NCBI GenBank assembly: GCA_036505615.1
Contig: DASXTB010000415.1
Span: 1-35,404, forward strand
DNA from: DASXTB01 sp036505615
Lineage (GTDB): Bacteria; Acidobacteriota; UBA6911; JACQSX01
Reading direction: 5' to 3'
DNA length: 35,404 bases
Part shown: positions 15,532 to 25,400 of the stretch, piece after piece
Position numbering within the stretch: the first letter of the stretch is position 1
Layout of the letters: every line of letters begins with the position of its first letter
Program-made: the position numbers and the translations under genes
Notes under the pieces: generated by a model
Seen by the model: only the letters and a program-made list of their open reading frames with translations
Told to the model about the DNA's origin: nothing
Database searches by the model: none

Positions 15532-17742
15532 ATGAAAACGCGGTGGCATGTGTTAATGCTTTCGATTTGGCTGGTAATCGTCCTGGCAAAATTGTCTATT
15601 GTCGCGCCTTCTACTGCATCCCGCGAGACAGAAGCTTCAGCGGCCGATGAAGGAAAGACCGTCGTTTATCGAGATGAATACGGAGTCCCGCACATTTATG
15701 CCGACACGGTCGAGCACGGCATTTACGCCATGGCTTATGCCCAAGCCGAAGATCGGCTGGAGGAGCTCCTGAAGAACTATCTACGCGCCACAGGAGAAAT
15801 GTCGGCCGCTTTCGGCGAAGACAATTTCAGGGAGGACCTGGTGGCCCGGGTCTGGGACCACTACGGGATCGCGCGGAAGAATTACGGCCGGATTCGCCCA
15901 GACATGCGCCTTCACCTGGAGGCGTTCTCGCGGGGAATCAACGATTACATGGCGCGGCACAGAAGCGAGGTCCCTTCGTGGTGGGGAGATCGCAGAGTCG
16001 ATCCCTACATGCAGGTGGCGCATTCTCGGCAGTTTATGTGGGGCTGGCCGCTGGGACAGGCCCTTGGCGATCTGCGTGCAGCAGGCCTTGCTCCTGATTT
16101 CAATGTGGATATGCGCAGCTCTAATGAATGGGTCGTGGCTCCCTGGCGCTCTTCCGTAAGAGCTCCCATCCTTCTGATTGATCCTCACCTGTCTTGGTGG
16201 GGTGCGCAGCGCTTCTGGGAATTCCGAATCCACGCTGGGAATTTGCACGGCTCCGGCTTCACGCTTCCCGGCGGGATGTACGTCGGTTTGGGACACAATG
16301 ACAACGTAGCCTGGGCCATGACTACCGGCGGCCCGGACACAGCCGACATCTACGAGCTGGTCCTGAATCCACAAAATTCCACACAGTACAAATATGAGGA
16401 TGCCTGGAGAGACCTGAAAGCCCGCGCCATAGAAATCCGCGTCAAAGGAGAGAGCCATCCTCGCACTGTCACCGTTTATGAATCCCATCACGGGCCAATT
16501 GTTCTGAAGAAATCTAACAAGGCCTATGCTGCGAAACTGGCCTATGCTGATGAGGTTCAGTTCGGCGAATCGTTTTACTATTTCAATTTTGCAAGAAATG
16601 TCGAAGAGTTCAAGCAGGGTTTGGCGCTCAACCAGTTGATGCCGCAGAACGTCATGGCCGCTGATACCAGCGGCAACATTTACTATCAGCGGGCGGGCCG
16701 CGTTCCCATTCGGCCCGAAGGATATGACTTCTTCAAACCGGTGGACGGATCCACACCCAAGACGGAATGGCGCGGGATCCATCCTGCCGGAGATCTTTAC
16801 CAGATAATGAATCCCGGACAGGGCTACATGCAGAACTGCAACATAGCGCCCGACGGGATGATGATCGATTCGCCTCTAACTGCCGACAAGAAGCGAGATT
16901 ATCTGTTCGGCGAGCGCCCCGGATGGGTCTCGGCGCATCAGCGCAGCGCCCGCGCGGTGCAGATTTTGGCCGGCGATGCTTCGGTCACTCCTGAGAAAGC
17001 CCGCCAGTATGCGGTCGACAATTACTGCCTTGACTATGACCGCTGGGTGCGCGCGCTTCGGGAGGCAGATCGCGAATTTGGAAGTGAATTTAAGGACAAC
17101 AAGGATTACCAGGCGGCATTGAAGGACATCAGCGCATGGGACGGCCACTCCAACGCTGATTCGTCTGCGGCTCTCAAATTTTGTTACTGGCGTCAGGCAG
17201 TCAACCAGCAACTGGGGCAAACAGCCGCAACAGAGCTGTATTCCAAGATCAATGATTTCATGGCTGTGCTGCGGAGAGGAAAGTCCAAGATTGAACCGCT
17301 TAAGCCAAATGAGAAAAAAGCCATGGCGCAGGCGCTCTCGGTGGGCGTCGCGTTAATGCGAAACAACCATGGTGGGACGGAAGCAGTATACGGTGATTCA
17401 TTTCGCGTGGGACGAGACGACAAATCGTGGCCCGTCGGCGGCGGCAGCTTGAACGCCGAAGGAATGGCCACATTGCGCGCCATTGGATTTGGAATGGCCA
17501 AACCCGACCACACGCGTTGGGGTCAATCGGGTCAGACCTCGACTCAGGTGGTAGTCCTAGCCAGACCGATACAGAGCTGGACACAGCCTCCCATCGGCCA
17601 AAGCGACCATCCTGATTCTCCTTTCTACCGCGACCAAGCCGACAAGCTCTTCAGCAAGGGGCAGATGAAGCCCACCTGGTATGCGAAACAGGAGCTGCTC
17701 AAACACGTTTATACGCGAGAAGAGCTGCATCCGGCGCCCTAA
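15532..17742 (+). CDS. Penicillin acylase family (Ntn-hydrolase) secreted amidase
   Basis: The 736-residue precursor carries a Sec signal peptide (about 1-30). The short alpha chain contains YGVPHIYADT and AYAQAEDRLEELLKNYLRAT. The autocatalytic junction reads DMRSSNEWVVAP, so S197 would become the N-terminal nucleophile of the beta chain, as in other members (SN-x-W). GLGHNDNVAWAMTTGGPDT (about 262-280) is the conserved beta-chain segment contributing oxyanion-hole residues, and LMRNNHGGTEAVYGDSF lies further on. Family members cleave amide-linked acyl groups of beta-lactams, acyl-homoserine lactones or lipopeptides. Which applies here cannot be read off. The gene is monocistronic by appearance, between the divergent MBL-fold gene and a plus-strand TraB-family gene. 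Confidence 0.92.
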   Translation: MKTRWHVLMLSIWLVIVLAKLSIVAPSTASRETEASAADEGKTVVYRDEYGVPHIYADTVEHGIYAMAYAQAEDRLEELLKNYLRATGEMSAAFGEDNFREDLVARVWDHYGIARKNYGRIRPDMRLHLEAFSRGINDYMARHRSEVPSWWGDRRVDPYMQVAHSRQFMWGWPLGQALGDLRAAGLAPDFNVDMRSSNEWVVAPWRSSVRAPILLIDPHLSWWGAQRFWEFRIHAGNLHGSGFTLPGGMYVGLGHNDNVAWAMTTGGPDTADIYELVLNPQNSTQYKYEDAWRDLKARAIEIRVKGESHPRTVTVYESHHGPIVLKKSNKAYAAKLAYADEVQFGESFYYFNFARNVEEFKQGLALNQLMPQNVMAADTSGNIYYQRAGRVPIRPEGYDFFKPVDGSTPKTEWRGIHPAGDLYQIMNPGQGYMQNCNIAPDGMMIDSPLTADKKRDYLFGERPGWVSAHQRSARAVQILAGDASVTPEKARQYAVDNYCLDYDRWVRALREADREFGSEFKDNKDYQAALKDISAWDGHSNADSSAALKFCYWRQAVNQQLGQTAATELYSKINDFMAVLRRGKSKIEPLKPNEKKAMAQALSVGVALMRNNHGGTEAVYGDSFRVGRDDKSWPVGGGSLNAEGMATLRAIGFGMAKPDHTRWGQSGQTSTQVVVLARPIQSWTQPPIGQSDHPDSPFYRDQADKLFSKGQMKPTWYAKQELLKHVYTREELHPAP

Positions 17743-17848
17743 GAACGAAAAGCCCAAAACTCCCGGCCCCTCGCCAGTGAGCATGAAGATGGAATAAGGT
17801 AAGAACTATGCTGTCAGTTTTTGAAAGCGTTGAGTTTTGTTCATCGTT

Positions 17849-17883
17849 TTTTCTGCCTTCTGCTATCTGCCTTCTGCCTTCCG
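17849..17883. repeat. Single heptamer array (TTCTGCC units)
   Basis: Five 7-bp units of type TTCTGCC, one degenerate (CTGCTAT). The same unit forms the right arm of the element at the window end (35361-35404). No inverted partner is seen in the 165-bp gap. Confidence 0.75.
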
Positions 17884-17907
17884 TAACCTATTGGAACGGA
17901 GTTCGCC

Positions 17908-18825
17908 ATGCATAACAGACTCCTCCGACTTCTGCCGGCAGCCGCGATTGTAGGCCTTGCGGCTTACGCGCAGACCGTGATCTTCCCGGCCAAATTCGAG
18001 ATCCAAGCGAGACCTTCAAAAAAGGTCTTCCTCTGGAATGTCCAATCCTCCAAGGCCACAGCGTATCTACTCGGTTCCGTCCATGCTGCCCGATCGAGTC
18101 TTTATCCTCTGGATGAGAGAATCGAAAAGGCATTTGATCAGTCCGATACTCTGGTGGTCGAAGTAAACACGGCGCAGGCCTCCCCTGCTGCACTGGTCAT
18201 GCAGATGACGGCCAAAGCGTCCTACCCGCAAGACGACAGCCTGGATAAACACGTGTCGAAAGAGCTTCTGGATCTGACCGATTCCCGCCTGGCCAAATAT
18301 GGGTTTTCTGTGGCACCTTTCAAACAGTTTAAGCCATGGTTTATCGCCACCACTCTGGAAGCCATGGAGTTGACGGCGCTGGGCATTACTGCGGCCAACG
18401 GGGTGGATCAGCATTTTCTGGACCGCGCCAAAGACAAAAAACGAATCCTGGAGCTGGAAAGCGCCACGGAACAATTGGAACTCCTCGACAGCTTCTCAGA
18501 AAAGGAGCAGGAAACATTTCTCAAGTACACGCTGAAAGATCTAGACAACACCGGCAAGAACACCGATGAGATCATGACTGCCTGGCGCAACGGGGACGAA
18601 AAAAAATTAGACGCTCTTCTCAATGAGGCCGTCAGAAGCGATAAGGAGTTGCGCTCGCTGTATCGAAGATTGATAAATGATCGAAATAAGAAGATGGCAG
18701 ATAAGATTCAAGAGTTCCTAAGCACCGACCATATCTACTTTGTTGTGGTGGGGGCGGGCCACCTTGTAGGCGAAACCGGATTGTTAAGGACTCTAGGCAA
18801 GAAGTACCAGGTAAGGCAGCTCTAA
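17908..18825 (+). CDS. TraB/GumN family protein
   Basis: The product has 305 residues with an N-terminal hydrophobic segment (about 6-22) that fits a signal peptide ending AYAQ. Family hallmarks are YLLGSVHAA (53-61), with the first conserved His of the TIKI/TraB/GumN superfamily; a middle GVDQHFL motif; and near the C-terminus VVVGAGHLVGETGLLRTL with the second conserved G-x-GH element. The superfamily includes the metal-dependent Wnt protease TIKI, so a secreted metalloprotease is possible, but bacterial members are largely uncharacterised. A GGAG ribosome site precedes the ATG. It stands alone between the acylase and tadA. Confidence 0.9.
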   Translation: MHNRLLRLLPAAAIVGLAAYAQTVIFPAKFEIQARPSKKVFLWNVQSSKATAYLLGSVHAARSSLYPLDERIEKAFDQSDTLVVEVNTAQASPAALVMQMTAKASYPQDDSLDKHVSKELLDLTDSRLAKYGFSVAPFKQFKPWFIATTLEAMELTALGITAANGVDQHFLDRAKDKKRILELESATEQLELLDSFSEKEQETFLKYTLKDLDNTGKNTDEIMTAWRNGDEKKLDALLNEAVRSDKELRSLYRRLINDRNKKMADKIQEFLSTDHIYFVVVGAGHLVGETGLLRTLGKKYQVRQL

Positions 18826-19036
18826 GAGCAGCGGCCAATCCCGCTGTGCTCAAGCTGGCTAGATATTTTCAGTCTTGGGGTTGTGTGGCTGCGTTGGATG
18901 CCGCGCCGCGCCCTTCCGGCCGCGGCTCTGTGGATGCATGTGGCGAGTGGCCTGTCGGGATTCATTGGGCTGATAAAGAGTTGACCAATTTGTGAACTTC
19001 GTACGCACCAAGGGAACCTAGGTCCGTAGGAACCAA

Positions 19037-19498
19037 ATGCCTCAAGCAAACTTCTATGATCCTCGATTCATGCAAGAAGCCCTGGTTGAAGCCGAGCGAG
19101 CCCGTCTGGAAGACGAAGTTCCACTGGGAGCGGTGGTTGTCTATATGAGCAAGATTGTGGGGCGCGGACACAACAGCGTCATTTCCACCGGCGATCCAAC
19201 CGGACATGCCGAAATCATTGCGCTGCGCGAGGCAGCGCGAACCCTGCGCAACTACCGCCTGCCGGACTGCGATCTTTACTGCACGATTGAGCCCTGCGCC
19301 ATGTGCGCCGGTGCTATGGTGCATTCTCGGATCCGGCACCTGTTCTATGGAGCGGCCGACCCGAAGGGGGGAGCCATTGAATCGACGCAGCGCCTGCTGC
19401 AGATTCCGCAACTGAACCATCGCGTCATTGCTCAGGGAGGCTTTCTGGAGAAGGAGTCAGCGGCCTTGCTGCAGGAGTTTTTCAAGCAGAGAAGATAA
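19037..19498 (+). CDS. tadA: tRNA-specific adenosine-34 deaminase
   Basis: TadA converts wobble adenosine to inosine in tRNA-Arg(ACG), an essential reaction in most bacteria. The 153-residue length is normal. The zinc site is intact: HAEI (57-60) with H57 and catalytic E59, and PCAMCAG (86-92) with C87 and C90. GHNSV (45-49) and YGAADPKGGA are also family-typical, as is the basic C-terminal FFKQRR. AGGA lies 9 bp before the ATG. No RNA partner gene is adjacent. The gap before it (18826-19036) shows no gene. Confidence 0.96.
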   Translation: MPQANFYDPRFMQEALVEAERARLEDEVPLGAVVVYMSKIVGRGHNSVISTGDPTGHAEIIALREAARTLRNYRLPDCDLYCTIEPCAMCAGAMVHSRIRHLFYGAADPKGGAIESTQRLLQIPQLNHRVIAQGGFLEKESAALLQEFFKQRR

Positions 19499-19537
19499 CG
19501 GATGGCGGTTCCAACACTTGGAGAATCGGGGGCAGGT

Positions 19538-19752
19538 TTCCGTCCCGCTTGGCGGGACGGCATGATAATAGCCCAGCAGTTTACTGCTGGGACTCGGAGG
19601 CCACCACACTCTGTTTAGATAGCAGTCTCGTAGGGACGATTGATTCAACCGCCCCTACGGGACTCCTTTGGGTTGGTGTGATTGGCGTCAACCCTCAATC
19701 CCAGCACTGAAGTGCTGGGCTATTTTCGGGCCGTCCCGCCAAGCGGGACGGC
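19538..19752. repeat. Composite palindrome of two stacked REP-like hairpins
   Basis: Left: CCGTCCCGCTTGGCGGGACGG (19540-19560), then TAGCCCAGCAGTTTACTGCTGGGA (19569-19592). Right, in inverse order: TCCCAGCACTGAAGTGCTGGGCTA (19699-19722), then CCGTCCCGCCAAGCGGGACGG (19732-19752). Each is a hairpin, and the two halves also pair with each other. The middle holds a third pair, CGTAGGGACGATTG and CGCCCCTACGGG. It occupies the convergent gap between tadA and the M28 peptidase. Short open frames through it are repeat translations. Confidence 0.92.
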
Positions 19753-19786
19753 AACTGCATGCGCACCATTAAAGCAACAAATTTTT

Positions 19787-21838
19787 TCACTCCATCCTCA
19801 CTATTCCCATCTTCTCGGCGCCGCGCAGCAGGTCGCGCACTTTCTCCGGAGAGATTACGCCGTAATAAAGGCTGCCGCCAAACAGCGCCTCGCCGTCAAC
19901 AGCCTGATAGATTTCCCACGCGTTGCGTTTGCCATCGATAAAGTTAATTACTTCGAAGGTCATTAGCGGATGCAATCCCGAGCCGAGGTTGAATCCGGCG
20001 CTTCGCTTTGCCTGGAACAACTCGGCACCGCCAGCCAAAGCCGGTTTCATCCCCTCCATCTCTGTTTGCAGCGGATCGGGCGTCTTTGCCGTTCTTTCCC
20101 ACGCCGTTCTCAATGCGCTGCTCAGCGCTCGCACACGTTCCAAGGCTTGCGCGATGGCGGGATGCTCGGCGACAGCCTGCAGCGACTCCAGAGAGAGAAC
20201 CGACTCCAGCTCGACCTGCCGCAGAAGGTTTTCCGCCCTCGACGGATCGATCTTTCTTGTCGCCAGAAGGTCCGTGGCAATTCCCTGCGCGCGCGCCAAC
20301 CGCACGTTGCAGTCCGCCTCCACGTCTCGGATAAACTGCGGGACCGAATCCGAGCCCGCATTCGCCAAAGCGTAGGCCATCAATGCCACAGCCAGCGCGT
20401 TTCGCTGCAACTGAGTGCGGTCCAGGTTCCAGAGATCATCGTCAGAGCTATGGATATAATTGTCCGGCCAGTTGGTAAACGTAATCCCAGGAACGCCGAT
20501 GGGGGCTTCCGTGAAGGTCATGTGGTCGGTGTTGTTATGAAAACGAATCACTTCCGCGTTGTACCGCTGCCGCGTCCCCAGGTGGCTATAAATCGGGGCA
20601 GGCTGAGACATTCCAGATTGCGTGCGCGCCAACTCGGTATCGTTTGCCGTCACCAGAAAGCTGATCAAGCGTTCCGCCATAGCGGAAATAAAATGCGCGC
20701 GCGAAAAAGGGACACGCGTGATCTTTTGGACCCGCATCACGTCCTGCGACTGGTTTGCACCTACCATGTCCTGGTTGATATTTACCCAAAGCTTCTTAGG
20801 CAGATCTGGATTCTCGGCGAAAAGCTGGCGCTCGCTGGAAATCTCCGTAGTCCACCAAAAACGAATATTCCTCTTGGGCGGAGCTATTTTCCCGTCGTCG
20901 ATCAGGCGCTTCAGCGCGCGGCCTATTTCCAGTACATTGGCGCTGCCACTCCCATCGTCGTTGGCAGAGAATTTCTCTTCCTGCAAGTGTCCGGTCAGGA
21001 CGATGTCCTGGTTCTGGATCTGTGTTCCGTGAATGAAGGCTTCAACCATCACCTGCCACGGCTCGCCGGCGGTATCCGCTTCGATTTTCACTTTCACCTT
21101 TACAGGACCCGCAGCCAGCCTGTTCCGAAGCGACATTCCCTGCCGATGGGAGAGACTGAAAGCAAACGTGGAAGGTTTACCGTCGGGGCTTTGCCAAGGT
21201 ATCCCGGTCCATTTAACCTGGTCTGGATGGCTGACGCTGTTGAGTGGATAATCAATCGCTGTTGGATTGGGGTGATACAGAATGCCGGCAGCATTTCTCT
21301 TCCACACCGCCTGTTCCATGACTGCCGGAATATTCCCGTATGCCAGGGCCACTTTTCCGCCGACATTTTTGTTCTCATAGTCCTTGTCTTCAGCACCCGA
21401 GCCGACATCGACCAAGGCAGTTTCCAGATCAGCGGAGCGGCTGTTGTCCGACAGGTGAATCGGAGTCTGGGAGATGCTGGCAATCAACTGCAGCTCCGGT
21501 TCAATCATCCAAACTTCTCCGCGTCGTGCAGTCCAGGGAGAGTTATTCGCCCTTTGGCGAATCAACCGCACGTCTTGCAGATTGAACTTCTTCGCCTGCT
21601 CGGCGACATATTCAGCCACGCGCATCAATCCTTCGGCGCCGCCTCGCGGGCGGTGAAACTGAGTGAAATATCGGTCGAATTCGTAGGCTGAGTCCCCAGA
21701 AATCTCACCTGCCAGGTATCGATACGTCTTGTAGTCCAGGTACGGCGCCTGGTCTGTGTGCGTCCATTGGGCCGGCGCGGTCGCAGCAAAAAACAGTGTC
21801 AGCAGAACTACTGAAAAAGAGCGAAGCAATGGCTTCAT
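19787..21838 (-). CDS. Secreted M28-family metallopeptidase with PA-like insert
   Basis: The 683-residue product has a Sec signal peptide (about 1-23, ending APAQ). After an N-terminal region, residues about 140-250 (VGGKVALAYGNIPAVMEQAV) look like a PA domain. The M28 catalytic domain has H284 in TGHLQEE, D294/D295 in ANDDGSGS, E332 in WTTEISSE, D357 in NINQDMVG and H463 in YIHSSDDD. The usual Glu-Glu pair is Glu-Ile here (E332, I333), as I recall for a subset of long acidobacterial homologues, so the second metal may be held differently. The C-terminal 200 residues are helical, ending in a winged-helix-like segment. It is probably a periplasmic aminopeptidase. The 21839-22194 gap upstream contains only repeats. 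Confidence 0.88.
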   Translation of the reverse strand: MKPLLRSFSVVLLTLFFAATAPAQWTHTDQAPYLDYKTYRYLAGEISGDSAYEFDRYFTQFHRPRGGAEGLMRVAEYVAEQAKKFNLQDVRLIRQRANNSPWTARRGEVWMIEPELQLIASISQTPIHLSDNSRSADLETALVDVGSGAEDKDYENKNVGGKVALAYGNIPAVMEQAVWKRNAAGILYHPNPTAIDYPLNSVSHPDQVKWTGIPWQSPDGKPSTFAFSLSHRQGMSLRNRLAAGPVKVKVKIEADTAGEPWQVMVEAFIHGTQIQNQDIVLTGHLQEEKFSANDDGSGSANVLEIGRALKRLIDDGKIAPPKRNIRFWWTTEISSERQLFAENPDLPKKLWVNINQDMVGANQSQDVMRVQKITRVPFSRAHFISAMAERLISFLVTANDTELARTQSGMSQPAPIYSHLGTRQRYNAEVIRFHNNTDHMTFTEAPIGVPGITFTNWPDNYIHSSDDDLWNLDRTQLQRNALAVALMAYALANAGSDSVPQFIRDVEADCNVRLARAQGIATDLLATRKIDPSRAENLLRQVELESVLSLESLQAVAEHPAIAQALERVRALSSALRTAWERTAKTPDPLQTEMEGMKPALAGGAELFQAKRSAGFNLGSGLHPLMTFEVINFIDGKRNAWEIYQAVDGEALFGGSLYYGVISPEKVRDLLRGAEKMGIVRME

Positions 21839-21904
21839 AATCGCCTCCAGTTCGAAGTGACGTCATTTTATACTTTGCGCGGATGCGAAAAGCCACAGCT
21901 TTGG

Positions 21905-22187
21905 CGGGTGTCAGTTGTCCGTTGTCGGTTGTCGGTTGTCAGTTATTTGTTATCTGTGGATTGTGATCGACTGATGCTTATGTCTAGGTGCGGATAACGT
22001 TCACAGTTCGGTCAAGGTTTGAAACTTCTGGCATTTGGGAGAAACGGCTCGAGGGCCGTCTCTTTTGAGTCACAAATCCCTGAGACGGCCTTCAGGCCGT
22101 CTCTCCGCCGATCGAGCGTATGAGGCGGCTCGCTAGGTAGTAGGCCGAGAGGAGGACTACGGACGGCGGACAACCGACAACGGACCA
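21905..22187. repeat. Heptamer bipolar element (GTCNGTT units) enclosing GGCCGTCTC palindromes
   Basis: Left array 21905-21960: GTCAGTT, GTCCGTT, GTCGGTT (twice), then decaying units. Right array 22158-22187 is the inverse (GGACAACCGACAACGGACC). The core carries two inverted copies of a GGAGAGACGGCCT..AGGCCGTCTC repeat (22037-22062 and 22082-22106); that family recurs at 28192-28217. Confidence 0.82.
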
Positions 22188-22194
22188 AAGCAGA

Positions 22195-22398
22195 CTACTT
22201 CTCCTTCTGCAGATGCTTTTCTCTCTCCAGGTCCTTTGGCTCGTAAAATTTAGGAGTGTAATCGGCGAGCTTGAAAAAGAACTGCAGCACCAGAGCGGCG
22301 GCGACTGTAGCGACAACCAATGCCACGAACTGCCAGAAGCGCCGTTTCAGCCTGCGGCGCCAGGCATATGTTCTCGGTATGCGCTCCCGAGCCTGCAT
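22195..22398 (-). CDS. Small single-pass membrane protein
   Basis: A 67-residue frame starts at the ATG at 22398. A longer frame to 22431 would need a TTG start. It begins with a basic head (YAWRRRLKRRFWQ) followed by one hydrophobic helix (FVALVVATVAAALVLQFFF) and a charged tail (FYEPKDLEREKHLQKEK), which predicts a cytoplasmic N-terminus. It starts 38 bp after the histidine kinase stop on the same strand and may be co-transcribed. A TACAAT 5-10 bp before the ATG could alternatively be its own -10 box, giving a very short leader; no good ribosome site is seen. I do not recognise a named family. It is supported by codon logic and a coherent topology. Confidence 0.6.
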   Translation of the reverse strand: MQARERIPRTYAWRRRLKRRFWQFVALVVATVAAALVLQFFFKLADYTPKFYEPKDLEREKHLQKEK

Positions 22399-22436
22399 GG
22401 CGGCATTGTAGCAAAAACCTACATAAATCAAAATGC

Positions 22437-25400
22437 CTATTTGGACCCTGTCGCAGGATGGGGGTTGTTATCGTTATCGCGCAGCACTTGAAAAACCTTC
22501 TCGATCAGTGCTGGTGGCTGATAGGGCTTGTGAATAAAACCGGCCAGATTGCCTCCGGCGAACCGTGTACTGATATCGTGTTCTGCGTAGCCGCTGGATA
22601 GAATAACCGGCACATCACGTCTTAGACGGCGCATCTCACTCAGGCAATCTTCGCTGCTCATGTGCGGCATGCTCACGTCGAGCAGCACGGCAACGATCTT
22701 TTCGGAGTGCTCCCGAAACACCTGCAGCGCCTCTCTGCCATCATTGGCTGTCAGCACATTAAAACCGCACTCATCCAGAATTGTTTTCGACACGGAACGC
22801 ACGTCCTCTTCGTCATCCACCACCAGAATCGTCCCGCTGCCGCGCCATTCTTCCCCGGCTTTCGGCTCCGTCTCGGCCGCAACCTTAACCTTCTGCGAGG
22901 AAGGAAACAGGACCCTGAAGGTCGTCCCCACACCCCGTTGTGTATCGACTTTGATGGTCCCAGAATGCCCGCGAATGATGCCAAGCACGGCCGCCAGGCC
23001 CAGGCCGCGCCCGGTGAATTTGGTGGTGAAAAAGGGATCGAAAATCTTTTCGCGCGTCTCGGTGTCCATTCCATGCCCTGTGTCAGCCACCTCCAGGTAG
23101 ACATAACAATCTTCTTCAAGATCGTCCCCAAAGTAAGTGGTTGACAGGTAAGCGCGATCAGCATTGATGGCCCCCGTGCTCAGTGTGATCACTCCCGTTT
23201 GGTCCCCCAGCGCCTCGGAAGCATTAGTGATCAAATTCATGATTACCTGCCGCACTTGTGTCGCATCCACCTCGACAGTGGGAAGGCGGACCCCAAAGTT
23301 GAATTGAAGCCTAGCCTTTTTCGAGATTGCCGCGCGCAGCAAATCCGCCATCTCTTCAACCAGCTCAGAAAGATCTAGCACCTGAACGTTAAAACGGCCC
23401 TTTCCTGAATAGGCAAGCATCTGGTTTGTGAGCTCGGCTGCGCGCAAGGCTGCCTTCTCAATTCTCTCGACGCTGCGACGGGCGGGCGAATCGGGTGGCA
23501 TCTTCATCAGCGCCACTCCGGCGCTGGTAAGGATCCCCACCAGCAGGTTGTTGAAGTCGTGCGCGATCCCTCCCGCCAATATGCCCAGGCTCTCCAGCTT
23601 CTGCGCATGCTGCATCTTGGCTTCCATCTGGCGCCGCTCTTCTTCGGCGCGCTCGCGTTCCGCGATCTCCTGCAGCAGCTTTTCATTAGTTCTCGCCAGG
23701 TCGGCGGTGCGTTCATGCACCCGCAGTTCCATTTCCTCATACGCTTTCTGCAAAGCGATCTCTGCCCGCTTGCGCAGGCTGATGTCCTCGACAGTGCTGC
23801 GAATTCCCGTAACATGTCCTTCTGCGTCCAAGATCAGGCGGTCTTCGACCAGCACTGGAATGAGAGCGCCATCCTTCTTAATAAAGGTGCGCTCAAACGA
23901 GGTGAGAGGTTTTTCTCTGCTTATCTTGGCAGCGATCGCCTTGCGTGCCGCATCGCGTTCAGCGACGAATTCCCACGCGTAGTGCCCCAGCATTTCGTCG
24001 GTAGTGTATCCGAGCATCTCCAACTCGGAGCGATTTATTCGGGTGATCCGGCCTTCCGTGTCGATCTCGTGATAGCCTACAGGCGCGTCGTCGTAAAGGG
24101 CGCGGTACTTGGCCTCACTCTCGCGCAGAGCGGCTTCCGCCTGCATGCGTTCGGTAATGTCCACGGCGACGCCGATCAGCGCCACCGGTTTACCTTCTTC
24201 GTCTCTGACGACCGAAGTAGAAAGGTGGATGGGAAATTCGCTTCCGTCCTTTCTTCTGTTGAGCAGTTCGCCTTGCCAGCCACCGCCTTCCAGCGTGGCA
24301 GGAAGGATTTGGTTGGTCACCTCGGGCGAATTATTAGAAGAACGGACGATATCAATATGTTTTCCTAAAAGCTCCTCTTCTGTGTAACCGTAGGTCTTCA
24401 GGAAAGCGTCGTTAAAGAACAGCATACGGTCCTGCATGTTGGTGATGACCACGCACTCGCTGACACTCTTCAGCGCATAGGCGAGCCGGTACGTTTCTGC
24501 TACTCTGAGTTTGCGCTCCGTTATGTCGCGCAGTGCTCCTTCGACGCCTGTCGGAGTGCCGTCCTTATCGAGTAGGAAGTGCGCATTTACCGATGCATAT
24601 ATTATCTTCCCCTGCTTGTTCTTGAGGCGGACTTCAAAATCGGTCGCCTCGCCCCGTTTCGAGATTTCTTTCAGAAGACTTTGCCTATCCTCCGGATAGG
24701 CATAAAGCTCATTCACCGTGCGTCCAATCAGTTCGCCGCGCGTGAATCCGGAGTATCTCTCAATCGATGGGCTGACCTCTATAATCCGGCCATCCATGTC
24801 AGTTTGATAAAAAATGTCCTGGACGTTTTCGAAAATCTTCCGGTATTTTTTCTCGCTCTCACGCAATGCCTCTTCGGCTCGTTTGCGCTCTATCACCCGC
24901 CCCAGTTGAGTCCCGACGTGAGCCATCAACTCCAGCACCGGCTCATTCCTCTCGACAGGTTTATCGGAGAAGAATTCCAGCACTGCGGCTACCTCCGTTC
25001 CCACCATAACGGGAAATCCGAAGCCGGCTTTCACCCCAATGTCTGCCGCCGCCTTGGCGCGGGGAAAGTTTGCGTCTCTAGTTACGTCCCGGATCCAGAC
25101 CGGTGCAGCCGCGGCCAGCACCCGGCCGGGCAAGCCGATGCCCCGCGTCAAGCGGACCGTTTCAGTCACTTTCCGAAACGTCTTAAAGCGGGCCGGATCG
25201 TCCAGATGCCAGATTTCTGCAGGGATTAGCTCGCCATGATTTTCCGGAGCAGTGAAATAGACATGGCCTACCGGCCAGTCAGTGTAAGCGCAGACCCGGT
25301 CGACGACAAACTGCATTGCCTCTTCGGGCGAGGAAGCCTCATTTGAAGCGACTGCCACCTCTTCCAGCAACTTTACGAATGCGCTCTTCCGGCGCAGCGC

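Noticed and set aside
15781..16782. Minus-strand open frame of 333 codons
   Set aside because: Antisense shadow of the penicillin acylase, which has the full Ntn-hydrolase motif set.
19970..21691. Plus-strand open frame of 573 codons
   Set aside because: Entirely antisense to the M28 peptidase; rich in Arg, Gln and His as expected of a complement reading, with no recognisable domain.
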